Below are positions 20,251-28,292 of a stretch of 64,000 nt of DNA, in pieces. The stretch is from a bacterium HR33 (GTDB lineage: Bacteria > Gemmatimonadota > Gemmatimonadetes > Gemmatimonadales > GWC2-71-9): NCBI GenBank assembly GCA_002923375.1, contig BEIJ01000003.1, positions 112,001 through 176,000 of the forward strand. Direction: 5' to 3'. The position numbers and the translations under genes were made by a program. Under the pieces are notes generated by a model. That model had not been told where the DNA came from, searched no databases, and saw only the letters and a list, made by a program, of their open reading frames with translations. Position 1 is the stretch's first letter. Every line of letters begins with the position of its first letter.

Positions 20251-21419
20251 AGCCGCTCCCAGCGCTCGGCGATCGCGTTCCAGCTGAATCTGCTTTCCAC
20301 CGTCCGGCGGCCCGCCTCTCCCAACCGGAAGGCCAAGGCGGGATCGCGCGCCAACCGCTCCAATGCGGCTGCCAGCGCAGCGGGATCGCCGGGTTCCACC
20401 AGCAGGCCGTTAGTCCCGTCTTCCACTATGTCCGTTATGCCGCCGGTCCTACTGGCCACCGCCGGCACGCCGTAGGACATCGCCTCCAACAGCACGACTC
20501 CCAGCCCTTCGGTGTCGCCTCTGCGATCCACAATGGCGGGCAACACGAACGCCCGGGCGGAGCGGTAACACTTCTGCAGGTCCTCCGTACTGACCCTACC
20601 CTTGAACTCCACGCAAGCAGCCAGTCCCAGCTCCTGGGCCAGGGTTTCCAGGCGCCCCCTTTCGGGCCCGTCCCCCACTACGATGACTCTCAACCGTACC
20701 GATGCCGAGAGCCGGGCCGCCGCGCGAAGCAGCACATCGACCCCTTTTCTTTCCACCAGCCTTCCCACGAAAAGCACGGTGAAGTCGCCCGGCGGGGTGC
20801 CGGGCAAAGATTGGCCGCCGCGCGCAGCCGCCGCCGGCAGTCCCACGCCGTACGGTATGACCTCCGGCCGCACCCCGCTCAAACTTTCCACCTGGCCGGC
20901 GGTGTGGCGGGAAATCGCAACGGTGCGATCCGATTTCCTGGCAGCCGAGATCAGCAGCCACCTGAGCCCGGGCAAGGACGAGTTGGCTAAGCTCAGCTCG
21001 GCACCGTAGAACGTGGTCACAACTCGTGCGCCGGACGCGGCGGCCTTCCCCAGAAGAAAATGGGGAACCGCCCAATGCACGTGGACTATGTCGTAGCGTC
21101 TCCGGCGCCCTATGCGCCAGGCCGCCACCATGCCGCACAGAACGTACAGCACTGCCGCAACTCGATAGCGGAACGAACGCCGGATTCGTTCGGGAACCGC
21201 CTCGTCATGGGTCAAGTCCTCCCACGGTGCGGGGAAGTACCTGAAACGGTGTACCGGGATTCCGGCGTAGGATCGGTTGCCTCCCCCGCGATATGCGGAG
21301 GTGAGGACCTCCACTTCGTGTCCCCGGCGCTTGAGCTGCAGCAGCAACTCCACCAACCAGGGGACGATCACGTCGCCCTCGCGGCGGGGAAAGGCGGTCA
21401 GGACGTGCAGGATTCTCAC
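20214..21419 (-). CDS. GT4 family glycosyltransferase
   Basis: 401 residues from GTG 21419. That start gives the family opening RILHVLTAFPRREGD; an upstream ATG at 21509 would overlap the divergent gene's own start and is rejected. GT-B fold: N-terminal domain with HWAVPHFLLG and TTFYGAEL, C-terminal domain with VLFVGRLVERKGVDVLL, VVGDGPERGRLE and the EX7E region EGLGVVLLEAMSYGVPAVAS. A retaining sugar-nucleotide transferase acting at the membrane or on a lipid-linked glycan; acceptor unknown. It is the only minus-strand gene between 7 and 27 kb. TAATAT lies seven bases before the start. Confidence 0.88.
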   Translation of the reverse strand: MRILHVLTAFPRREGDVIVPWLVELLLQLKRRGHEVEVLTSAYRGGGNRSYAGIPVHRFRYFPAPWEDLTHDEAVPERIRRSFRYRVAAVLYVLCGMVAAWRIGRRRRYDIVHVHWAVPHFLLGKAAASGARVVTTFYGAELSLANSSLPGLRWLLISAARKSDRTVAISRHTAGQVESLSGVRPEVIPYGVGLPAAAARGGQSLPGTPPGDFTVLFVGRLVERKGVDVLLRAAARLSASVRLRVIVVGDGPERGRLETLAQELGLAACVEFKGRVSTEDLQKCYRSARAFVLPAIVDRRGDTEGLGVVLLEAMSYGVPAVASRTGGITDIVEDGTNGLLVEPGDPAALAAALERLARDPALAFRLGEAGRRTVESRFSWNAIAERWERLYSGLLAERSSA

Positions 21420-21426
21420 CCGGCGA

Positions 21427-21432
21427 ATATTA
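21427..21432 (-). promoter_or_regulatory. candidate -10 element of the GT4 gene
   Basis: Reading the minus strand, TAATAT is followed by seven bases and then GTG 21419; no ribosome site is present. Fits the TANNNT leaderless pattern noted for other single genes here. Confidence 0.35.
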
Positions 21433-21507
21433 GGCGGGAACGGTCTGAGGCGTGAGTCCCGCAGCGTCCCTTGCGGTAGGCGCGGCGGGTCCCGATGTTT
21501 CGCCGCC

Positions 21508-22452
21508 ATGCGATCGGGCGGATGGTTCAGGGGCGCTCTTCAGATTGCGGCCATAGCTGCGGCCTCATGGTTTCTGGTCCGCACCGCGGCAGTCAATTGG
21601 GGTACCCTGTCGCTAGGCGATATCCGGCCCCGTGAATGGCTTCTGGCCGCCGCCTCGCTGATCACTGCGGTCACTTATATCTACGTTGTAATCTGGTGGC
21701 TGATATCCCTCGGCTGGTGGGGACCGCGCCCGCCCCTGTTGGATGCGCTCCGCATATGGTTCGTGACCAACCTGGCTCGCTTTATACCGGGAATGGTCTG
21801 GCAGTTCGCCGGGCTGGTGGCGTTGGTTCGGCCGTTCGGCGTGTCGGCGGTGGCGGCTACGGGCGGCGTCGTGCTCCAGCAAGTGCTTCTGCTGGCCGCC
21901 GGAGCGGGTCTGATAGCGGCAACGGCTCCTTCGCTGTTGGGAGGTTGGACTGCGGAGTCCCCCGCCTGGGTCCCGCTGGCAAGCGTGGCCGGAGCGACAG
22001 CGCTGCTCGTGCTGGTAGTACCTCGGGCGATACCGCTGATGGGCCGCCTCGCCGGGATGCTACTCAAAAGGCCTGTAAGCTGGCCCGCACCACCCCGGAA
22101 GGCGCTGGTTGCATATCTGCTCGGCATGGTTCCCGTCTGGGTACTCTACGGGGTCGCTTTTTGGCTGTTTGCCCGATCGCTCTTCGGGAGCTCGGCTCCG
22201 GATCTCATTCTGGCGGGCACGGCCTTTGTAGCTAGTTACCTGCTCGGTGTGCTGGCAGTCTTCGCTCCCGGAGGCATTCTGGTGCGGGAAGCCGCTCTGG
22301 TGGCGACCCTTTCCCCCGCCATGGGAGGGGCGCCGGCGCTGGTTCTGGCGGTCGCCGCACGGGTATGGCTCTTGGCGCTGGAGCTGGCGGTAACCTTCGC
22401 AGTACTGCTGGCGCACCGCGTGGTCAAACCCCGTCCCGCAGCAGCGAAATAG
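21508..22452 (+). CDS. multi-pass membrane protein, LPG-synthase/flippase-like (UPF0104 type)
   Basis: 314 residues from ATG 21508, divergent from the GT4 gene (88-base gap). About eight hydrophobic helices. The sequence FVTNLARFIPGMVWQFAGLVALVRPFGVS followed by VVLQQVLLLAAG, and the late PGGILVREAALVATLSP, are hallmarks of the membrane domain of lysylphosphatidylglycerol synthase/AglD-like proteins (family PF03706 by recognition). There is no C-terminal aminoacyl transferase domain, so this is the stand-alone membrane form, thought to move or modify polyprenyl or phospholipid substrates. Its position among glycosyltransferases suggests lipid-linked sugar handling. Confidence 0.8.
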   Translation: MRSGGWFRGALQIAAIAAASWFLVRTAAVNWGTLSLGDIRPREWLLAAASLITAVTYIYVVIWWLISLGWWGPRPPLLDALRIWFVTNLARFIPGMVWQFAGLVALVRPFGVSAVAATGGVVLQQVLLLAAGAGLIAATAPSLLGGWTAESPAWVPLASVAGATALLVLVVPRAIPLMGRLAGMLLKRPVSWPAPPRKALVAYLLGMVPVWVLYGVAFWLFARSLFGSSAPDLILAGTAFVASYLLGVLAVFAPGGILVREAALVATLSPAMGGAPALVLAVAARVWLLALELAVTFAVLLAHRVVKPRPAAAK

Positions 22453-22476
22453 AGCCTTGCTCCCTCCGGGAGCTCC

Positions 22477-22642
22477 GCGGGAACTGTTCGGCCGGCCACG
22501 CAGTACAACCGCACCTGGTGCACCGGACTTTGTGGCAGGGCAAGCGCGATCGGGTTCGGCCGGCCACACAGTAGAACCGCGCCCTGGGTCGGTCGGCGCC
22601 CGTACAGGCGGGAACTGCTCCACCGGCACGTAGTAGAACCGC
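22477..22642 (+). repeat. three imperfect direct repeats upstream of the methyltransferase gene
   Basis: Copies at 22477-22512, 22548-22580 and 22607-22642. Shared elements: a start like GCGGGAACTG (copies 1 and 3), a middle GTTCGGCCGGCCAC (copies 1 and 2; CTCCACCGGCAC in copy 3) and an end AGTAGAACCGC (AGTACAACCGC in copy 1). Ends are spaced 68 and 62 bases apart. The third copy lies just before the -10-like TATATT at 22655. They could be operator sites or degenerate remnants of a dispersed repeat. Confidence 0.75.
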
Positions 22643-22654
22643 CGGCGGAGATGT

Positions 22655-22660
22655 TATATT
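22655..22660 (+). promoter_or_regulatory. candidate -10 element of the methyltransferase gene
   Basis: TATATT (22655-22660) lies six bases before TTG 22667 and nine before ATG 22670. Its -35 position would fall inside the third direct repeat. No ribosome site with usable spacing is seen. Confidence 0.4.
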
Positions 22661-22669
22661 GCCTCCTTG

Positions 22670-23287
22670 ATGAGTACCCGTATAGCCCCCTCTTCGGCCG
22701 AGCTCAGGGAGTTTTATCGAGCCCGATATAACTGGCGCAACGCGGGCGAGGAACGCATGCGGTTTCGGAGCGCCACCAAGCTTGCCCGCGTTAAACCCGG
22801 GCAGGCGGTGCTGGACATCGGAAGCCGCAACGGCGACCTGCGAAAGTACTTGCCCCAGGGTGTCAGGTATCAGGGCATAGACATAGCGCCGGAGTTCGAG
22901 GCGCCCGAGATTTTGATCCACGACATCTCGTCCGGCATCCCCTTTCCCGACGGCTCCTTCGATTTCGTCTTCATGATCGAGGTGTTGGAACACGTTCCGT
23001 GTCCTTATCACACCATGGGGGAAGTGCACAGAGTGTTACGGCCGGACGGAGTCTTCATCGTTTCGGTCCCCAACCCTTACCACTTGAAAGAACTGATCTG
23101 GAACCTATTCCGGGTGCCCGACAAGCAGGGTCACATTTACAGCTGGACTCGCCAGACGATGACCCGCCTGGGGGAAATGAACGGCTTTCGCCTGGACGGG
23201 TTCCGGAGCACATATTTTTATCCTCCCATTCCGGCTCCTTTTCCTCTGGCGTCGCGGTCGATCGTTTACCGTTTCGTAAAACGCTGA
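22670..23287 (+). CDS. class I SAM-dependent methyltransferase
   Basis: 205 residues from ATG 22670 (TTG 22667 is an alternative one codon earlier). SAM-binding motif I VLDIGSRNGDLRKYL, acidic end of strand 2 in YQGIDIAPEF, motif post-I HDISSGIPFPDGSFDFVFMIEVLEHV, then HRVLRPDGVFIVSVPNPYHL, all characteristic of the Methyltransf_11/12 type. Lies at the head of the methyltransferase-YfhO-GT2-dapF group. Substrate unknown; lipid-linked glycan or quinone methylation are both possible, the former favoured by context. Confidence 0.85.
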   Translation: MSTRIAPSSAELREFYRARYNWRNAGEERMRFRSATKLARVKPGQAVLDIGSRNGDLRKYLPQGVRYQGIDIAPEFEAPEILIHDISSGIPFPDGSFDFVFMIEVLEHVPCPYHTMGEVHRVLRPDGVFIVSVPNPYHLKELIWNLFRVPDKQGHIYSWTRQTMTRLGEMNGFRLDGFRSTYFYPPIPAPFPLASRSIVYRFVKR

Positions 23288-23354
23288 GCGCCGCAATGGT
23301 CTTAGGCTACAGCCGGTGCGTGCGGGTCGCCCCGCGAGCCTCCCGAGCCCGCCC

Positions 23355-25736
23355 GTGATCGCCCGCCTGCTGCGGCGCGCCCCCACCGCCGCGGCGTTCG
23401 GCCTCTACGCCGCGGCTGTCGGCCTGGCTTTCTTGCCGTTTTGGGCCGGCCGGATCCTGATCAATCCTTACTCCGATCAGAGGCTGGTCTATCCGTTCCG
23501 GAAGCTGGCGGTGGAGTACTGGAAGCGGCACGGCGATGCGGCGCCATGGAACCCTTACATCTTCGGAGGCATGCCTTTCGCCGCGAACGTGACCAACGGG
23601 GATACGTTCTATCCCCTCGGCATCCTTCCGCGCTTGCTGATGCCGGTGGATCTGGGCATTACCTTCGGTTTTCTGCTCCACCTGGTGCTGGCCGGCGGGT
23701 TCATGTTCCTGCTGCTTAGGGCCTGGAAACTGGAGTGGGGACCAGCCTTCATCGGAGGGGCGGCGTACATGTTCACCGGGCAGCTGATCTCTCTGGTGAC
23801 CGCGGGTCACGACGGAAAGCTGGCGGTGAGCGCACTGCTGCCCTTGGCCCTCCTGTGCCTGTACCGGGCAGTTTCCCGAGGCGCCTGGCGCTGGTATCTG
23901 GGATTCGGAGGGGTGGTGGGGCTGAGCCTGCTCTCGCCCCACGTTCAGCTTACGTACTACCTGCTCATGGCTGCCGGATTCTTTTGGCTTTTCATGGTTG
24001 CGCTCAGCGGCGAAAGGCCTGCCTCCCATGGATGGCTTCGATCCGGTTTACTGTTTACCGCTGGTCTGATCGCCGGCTTCGCCCTGGCCGGGATACAGCT
24101 GATCCCGTTCGCGGAGTACATAGGGTACTCTCCGCGGGGCGCTCCGGGCAGCACCAGCACCGGGTGGGAATACGCCACCTCGTGGGCCATGCCCCCCGAG
24201 GAACTCCTGAATGTGGTTTGGCCCACTTTTTCCGGCATGCTGGAGAACTACTGGGGCCGCAACTTCTTCAAGCTCCACAGCGAGTATCTGGGCGTGGTAT
24301 CGCTCGTCCTGGCGACCTTCGGATTGGGCTACACCGAGCGACGCCGCTACGTCTGGTTCGCGGTCTTCTTGATCGCCTATGCCACGCTCTTTGCCTTGGG
24401 GGGTCACACCCCCTTTTACCGCCTCCCCTATCACCTGCTCCCGGGGATCAAATTGACGCGGGCGCCTTCCATGATCTTTTTCCTGGCTTCCTTTGGCGTT
24501 GCGGTCCTGGCGGCCTTTGGGGCCGCGCGGCTGACCCGGATACCCGTACAGGCGAGACTGCACGCCTTGGCCTGGTGGCTGGGAATTCTGGGAGCAGCTT
24601 CGCTCTTGGCCCTTGCCGGAGGGTGGAAAGGCTTGATGCTCTCGCTGGTCCCCGCCGGGCGGGTCTCGCTGGTGGAGAACAACTACCCGGTTTTCGTCTG
24701 GGACTCAGTGAGGGGCCTGGTCTTTGCCGGTGCTCTTGCGGGAAGCATCGTGCTGCTCAAAGGGCAGCGGTTGCAACCGCTTACTTGGGCACTGGTAGCC
24801 GGCCTGCTCGTCCTGTTGGACCTGTGGAGCGTGGAACGGCGCCACATTCGGTTCGGGCCCAGAGCCGAAGAACTCTTTGCGGCGGACCAGGTGATAAAAG
24901 CGATCGAGCCGGATTCCGGGATTTACAGAGTGCTGCCCATACCGACGGCGTACTCCCAGGACAACTACTTCATGATCCACGGAATCCGAACCGTATTGGG
25001 ATATCAGGGCACGGAGCTCCATCGATACGACGAACTCCTGGGCGGGAAAAACGTCTGGCGGAATATCGGAAATCCCAACATTTGGAAGCTGCTGGCGGTG
25101 CGCTACGTGCTGCTGGACCAGCCGGTGAGCTTCCCGGGTCTGGATCCCGTGGGCCCGGACGGGGCAGGGGACGCCGCTCCGCTTTTGACCTACGAGGGGC
25201 AACGGGTGTACCTATATCGTTACCGCGACGCTCAGCCCTACGCCCGTGTCGTATCTCAGGCTCTCAAGGTGCCGGACGACCAGGCCTTAGGCGCCCTGCT
25301 GAACTCCAGGTTCGATCCCACCCGGCTACTGTTGGTTCCGCCGGACGCACCGGCGGGAGTCGAGAATCTTGATGTGCTGCCTCCGGCCGTGGATATCGCC
25401 GTTGCTTCCGAACAGGTGGCGGAGGGCCGGTATCGGTTCGAGTTGCGGGAACCGGTTAGGGAGGCGGGGTATCTCTTCGTTTCGGAAAACTGGTATCCCG
25501 CTTGGCGAGCCACCGTAGACGGCGCTCGGGCGCCGGTTCTCAGAGCCCAGTTTTCCCTCATGGCTGTCCCGCTGGCCCGGGGCAGCCGGGTTGTGGAACT
25601 GGAGTTCGATTCCACGTCGTACCGGATAGGTCGCATGGTAAGCTTGAGCGCTGTCTTAGTCCTGGTTTTGGCTGCGGCGCTACCGCTCAGGAGAACGGAG
25701 GGCGCCGGCGAGGGAGAAAAGAGCGGCGGTGAGTGA
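23355..25736 (+). CDS. YfhO-family multi-pass membrane protein (GT-C-like)
   Basis: 793 residues from GTG 23355; GTG 23316 would add 13 residues. About a dozen membrane helices occupy residues 1-500, followed by an about 270-residue extracytoplasmic region with beta-rich C-terminus and a last helix. The first outer loop (NPYSDQRLVYPF, then PWNPYIFGGMPFAANV) and the region YSPRGAPGSTSTGWEYATSW are YfhO-type. In Bacillus and Listeria, YfhO transfers a sugar from a polyprenyl-phosphate donor made by CsbB-type GT2 enzymes to a surface polymer. Both GT2 genes flanking this cluster could make such a donor; the acceptor here is unknown and cannot be assumed to be teichoic acid. Confidence 0.82.
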   Translation: MIARLLRRAPTAAAFGLYAAAVGLAFLPFWAGRILINPYSDQRLVYPFRKLAVEYWKRHGDAAPWNPYIFGGMPFAANVTNGDTFYPLGILPRLLMPVDLGITFGFLLHLVLAGGFMFLLLRAWKLEWGPAFIGGAAYMFTGQLISLVTAGHDGKLAVSALLPLALLCLYRAVSRGAWRWYLGFGGVVGLSLLSPHVQLTYYLLMAAGFFWLFMVALSGERPASHGWLRSGLLFTAGLIAGFALAGIQLIPFAEYIGYSPRGAPGSTSTGWEYATSWAMPPEELLNVVWPTFSGMLENYWGRNFFKLHSEYLGVVSLVLATFGLGYTERRRYVWFAVFLIAYATLFALGGHTPFYRLPYHLLPGIKLTRAPSMIFFLASFGVAVLAAFGAARLTRIPVQARLHALAWWLGILGAASLLALAGGWKGLMLSLVPAGRVSLVENNYPVFVWDSVRGLVFAGALAGSIVLLKGQRLQPLTWALVAGLLVLLDLWSVERRHIRFGPRAEELFAADQVIKAIEPDSGIYRVLPIPTAYSQDNYFMIHGIRTVLGYQGTELHRYDELLGGKNVWRNIGNPNIWKLLAVRYVLLDQPVSFPGLDPVGPDGAGDAAPLLTYEGQRVYLYRYRDAQPYARVVSQALKVPDDQALGALLNSRFDPTRLLLVPPDAPAGVENLDVLPPAVDIAVASEQVAEGRYRFELREPVREAGYLFVSENWYPAWRATVDGARAPVLRAQFSLMAVPLARGSRVVELEFDSTSYRIGRMVSLSAVLVLVLAAALPLRRTEGAGEGEKSGGE

Positions 25737-26451
25737 GCGAGCCCTGGTCATCATTCCCACCTACAACGAGGCGGCCAATATCCGCCAGCTGATCCCGAAG
25801 GTTTTGGAGCAGGATCCGCGGATCGAGGTGCTGGTAGTGGACGACAACTCTCCCGACGGCACCGGCGACTTGGTGGAGGAGATCGCCCGCAGCGAGCCTC
25901 GGGTGCACCTGATGCGGCGGCCCGGCAAGGGAGGGCTGGGCACTGCCTACATTGCCGGCTTCCGCTGGGCGCTGGAGCGAAAATACGACTACATATTCGA
26001 GATGGACGCGGACTTCTCCCACGATCCCAAACACCTGCCGGAATTTCTGCGGGCGATCCAAAACGCAGACCTGGTACTGGGATCGCGCTACTTGGAAGGG
26101 AGGGTGACCGTCGTAAATTGGCCGATGGGCCGCCTGCTGCTCAGCTATTTTGCCAACGTGTACGCCCGCCTGGTTACCGGTCTCAAAGTGTTCGACGCAA
26201 CCGGCGGATTCAAGTGTTTCCGCCGCGAGGTGCTGGAAAAAATCGATCTCAACAGCGTGCGGTCCAACGGTTACGCCTTCCAGATAGAAATGAGCTTCCG
26301 CGCCGCCCGGCTGGGGTTTCGGATCGTGGAAATACCCATAGTGTTTGTTGACCGCACCGACGGAACCAGTAAGATGTCCGGCGCCATAGTAAGGGAGGCG
26401 ATCTGGATGGTCTGGTGGCTGAGGTTCAAAGCGCTGTTGGGCAGGCTATGA
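25729..26451 (+). CDS. GT2 polyprenol-phosphate mannosyltransferase-like (DPM1 type)
   Basis: 240 residues from GTG 25729, overlapping the YfhO gene by 8 bases. Soluble-type DPM1/Ppm1 domain: ALVIIPTYNEAANI, VLVVDDNSPDGTGDL, GKGGLGTAYIAGF, the metal-binding DADFSHDP and GSRYLEG, and the late VPIVFVDR-like segment EIPIVFVDRTDGTSKM. No membrane helices beyond a short hydrophobic tail, unlike the GT2 at 19270. Forms polyprenyl-phosphate hexose from a nucleotide sugar. dapF overlaps its end (ATGA). Confidence 0.9.
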   Translation: MSERALVIIPTYNEAANIRQLIPKVLEQDPRIEVLVVDDNSPDGTGDLVEEIARSEPRVHLMRRPGKGGLGTAYIAGFRWALERKYDYIFEMDADFSHDPKHLPEFLRAIQNADLVLGSRYLEGRVTVVNWPMGRLLLSYFANVYARLVTGLKVFDATGGFKCFRREVLEKIDLNSVRSNGYAFQIEMSFRAARLGFRIVEIPIVFVDRTDGTSKMSGAIVREAIWMVWWLRFKALLGRL

Positions 26452-27314
26452 AAGGGGTCGTGGTTTACAAGGTCACCGGCTCGGGCAACGACTTCGTCAT
26501 GTGCGACGGACGGTTCGTACCGCTGGAGGTCTGGACGCCGGAAGCGATCCGGAACGTCTGCGACCGGCATAACGGTATCGGAGCGGACGGTCTGGCCGTT
26601 CTGGAGCAGGGGAGCGCACCGGGCGCCGTTAGGTTTCACTTCTTCAACAACGACGGCGGTAGGGCGGCGATGTGCGGCAATGCGGCCCTGTGCGCTACCC
26701 GGCTGGCCGCGCATTTGGAGCTGGCGCCTGCGGAAGGGATGGTGCTGGAGACCGACGCGGGGTGTTACAGAACAAGATGTGTTCCCGGCTCGGCGGAGCG
26801 GGCGGAGATCGAACTGGGCACTGTAGGCCCTCCCCAAACCCCCGGGGTGATCCTCCATGACGCGGAGGGTCCCGCACACTTGGTCCTAGTTGGCGTGCCG
26901 CACCTGGTGGTGCAGGTACCGGACACCGGCGCCGTGGACCTCATGGAGCGGGGAAGAGCGCTACGCTGGGACCCGGCCCTGGGAAGCCAAGGCGCCAACG
27001 TCAATTTCGTGAGCCCAACTGACCGGCGGTCGCCGACTGCCGCGAGCGAAGACGCGCCGAGCTGGCGCATGCGCACCTATGAGCGCGGGGTGGAAGGGGA
27101 GACCCTGGCTTGCGGAACGGGCGCGGTGGCGGTGGCAGCCGCCCTGTTGTCTTCAGGTGCGATCCGCGACCTGCCTGTGAGTATCCTGACCGCTTCGGGC
27201 TGCACTCTGCGGGTCAACGGTCAGCCTGAGACCGGGGGTATCATCAGAGGTGCTCGGCTTGAGGGCGAAGGCAGAATCCTCCTAAAAGCGTGCCTATTCT
27301 CGCTGGGACGCTGA
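26448..27314 (+). CDS. dapF: diaminopimelate epimerase
   Basis: 288 residues from ATG 26448. Converts LL- to meso-diaminopimelate for peptidoglycan and lysine. Two-base, two-Cys mechanism: first Cys in RAAMCGNAALC near residue 78, second in LACGTGAVAVAAAL near residue 222; the opening VYKVTGSGNDFVMCD and NDGGRAAMCGNA are family signatures. It is the last + strand gene before the intergenic region with the dif-like site. Confidence 0.95.
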   Translation: MKGVVVYKVTGSGNDFVMCDGRFVPLEVWTPEAIRNVCDRHNGIGADGLAVLEQGSAPGAVRFHFFNNDGGRAAMCGNAALCATRLAAHLELAPAEGMVLETDAGCYRTRCVPGSAERAEIELGTVGPPQTPGVILHDAEGPAHLVLVGVPHLVVQVPDTGAVDLMERGRALRWDPALGSQGANVNFVSPTDRRSPTAASEDAPSWRMRTYERGVEGETLACGTGAVAVAAALLSSGAIRDLPVSILTASGCTLRVNGQPETGGIIRGARLEGEGRILLKACLFSLGR

Positions 27315-27318
27315 GCCC

Positions 27319-27380
27319 GGCGCCTTCCCCAGTTGACCCCTTGCCGGGACCGGCGCTTGCCCAATTAGACCCCTTGCCGG
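27319..27380 (+). repeat. two-copy tandem repeat with a 33-base period
   Basis: Copy 1 (27319-27348) and copy 2 (27352-27380) share GGCGC at the start, a CCCAGTTGA / CCCAATTAGA centre and an identical CCCCTTGCCGG end. It lies five bases after dapF and 67 bases before the dif-like site. No open reading frame of note passes through it. Origin unknown; might be the debris of an inserted element or a protein-binding pair. Confidence 0.7.
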
Positions 27381-27422
27381 AAGAAGGAGTGGAGTGGCGG
27401 CAGGGACAAGCCGCCGGTCCAG

Positions 27423-27431
27423 TTATCCACA
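27423..27431 (+). promoter_or_regulatory. perfect DnaA box
   Basis: TTATCCACA, the consensus nonamer, followed four bases later by an inverted half site (TCCACA, CGCC, TGTGGA). It ends 15 bases before the dif-like site. A second identical nonamer lies at 28565. Confidence 0.55.
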
Positions 27432-27446
27432 CGCCTGTGGAGGACT

Positions 27447-27474
27447 ACTTAACATAACATCTATTATACGCATT
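27447..27474 (-). other. dif: candidate dif site (XerCD recombination site)
   Basis: On the minus strand: 11-base arm AATGCGTATAA (27474-27464), 6-base centre TAGATG, 11-base arm TTATGTTAAGT (27457-27447). E. coli dif arms are GGTGCGCATAA (XerC) and TTATGTTAAAT (XerD), so the arms differ by three and one bases and the 11-6-11 spacing is exact. It lies precisely where + strand genes (to the left) and - strand genes (to the right) meet, where the terminus of a replichore pair is expected. A Xer recombinase is encoded at 9.4 kb. Function is inferred from similarity and position. Confidence 0.8.
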
Positions 27475-27502
27475 TGAGACAGAGGCAGGGAATAAACTGT
27501 TT

Positions 27503-27524
27503 GGGCACTTGCTCCGTAGTGCCC
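27503..27524. other. hairpin, possible weak terminator between convergent operons
   Basis: GGGCACT (27503-27509) and AGTGCCC (27518-27524) form a perfect 7-bp stem with an 8-base loop. No run of T follows on either strand, so it is at best a weak terminator. The rest of 27475-27617 shows no gene; an AAAAAGCGCTTTTT palindrome at 27606-27619 covers the stop of the next gene. Confidence 0.4.
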
Positions 27525-27617
27525 CCGCTTGAGGTGGCAGCCGGCTCAGCCTGATCGCCCCCGAGAGCCTTGTATCAGACTAGCGGACCCGGCAGCGGTG
27601 CGTGGAAAAAGCGCTTT

Positions 27618-28292
27618 TTATCCGGTAGGCCTGATTTCTCCAAGCCTCAGCTTCGCCTCCAGAGCGCTGGGGGCCTCGGAGAATTCACGTATGATTCGCT
27701 CATAGGCGGCTACGGCGCTCGCGGTATCCCCGCTCAGGCTGTAAGCCCGGGCCGCGTCCAGCAGAACCTGGGCTTTCAGGTAAGCGTACGGCCAGGCGCT
27801 GGAAGAACGCTCGTAGGCTTCGGCGGCTTCCTTCATGCGGCCCGCTTGTTCGTACGCCGCTCCCAAAAGGTTGTAGGCTGCTGCCCTGAAGCGGTCTGGA
27901 GGATCGCTTTCCAAGTACCGCCTGAGCTCTTCGATTGCTTGCTCGGGCTGCTGCTGGCCTAAACGTATCTGGGCCAGGAGCAACGCCGCCTCCCCCGCCG
28001 CGCTCGTGCCCCCGTAAGTGGCGACCAGCCGGGACAGGTCGCTTGCCGCGAGCGGGATGTTTCCGGCGGCAATCGCCGCCTTCGCATCCTGTAGTGCTCG
28101 GGTCGCAAAGGCCTCTCGGCGGCTCTTTGCGCTCTGGGCAAACCAGATGCCCCCGCCCACCAGTACCACCGCCGCCGCTGCAACGAGAAGCTCCCTGCGC
28201 TTCTCCTGCAACAGCCGGCCGAAGTATTCCATCTGAGGCGCCCCGCTCTGCGCGGGCTGTGCCTCCCGGGCCTTCTTCGTCTCAACAGCCAC
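27618..28292 (-). CDS. membrane-anchored TPR protein (YfgM-like)
   Basis: 224 residues from GTG 28292, with a GAGAGGG ribosome site nine bases upstream. One membrane helix (LLVAAAAVVLVGGGIWFA, about 36-53) follows a short cytoplasmic basic segment with EKRREL, then TPR-type helices: LGQQQPEQAIEELRRYLESDP, YNLLGAAYEQAGRMKEAAEAYERS and LLDAARAYSLSGDTASAVAAYERII. The architecture matches YfgM, an ancillary SecYEG/BamB-associated protein, but a general scaffold role is as likely. First minus-strand gene after the candidate terminus. Confidence 0.8.
   Translation of the reverse strand: MAVETKKAREAQPAQSGAPQMEYFGRLLQEKRRELLVAAAAVVLVGGGIWFAQSAKSRREAFATRALQDAKAAIAAGNIPLAASDLSRLVATYGGTSAAGEAALLLAQIRLGQQQPEQAIEELRRYLESDPPDRFRAAAYNLLGAAYEQAGRMKEAAEAYERSSSAWPYAYLKAQVLLDAARAYSLSGDTASAVAAYERIIREFSEAPSALEAKLRLGEIRPTG

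Noticed and set aside
20214..21509. GT4 gene starting at ATG 21509
   Set aside because: It would overlap the start of the divergent membrane protein gene and add 30 residues with no family similarity; GTG 21419 fits the family opening.
22477..22642. CRISPR array
   Set aside because: Only three imperfect copies with unequal spacing and no cas genes.
27475..27617. Possible small structured RNA in the gap after the dif-like site
   Set aside because: I found only a 7-bp hairpin and a loopless palindrome; no match to SRP RNA, 6S RNA, RNase P or tmRNA signatures was visible.
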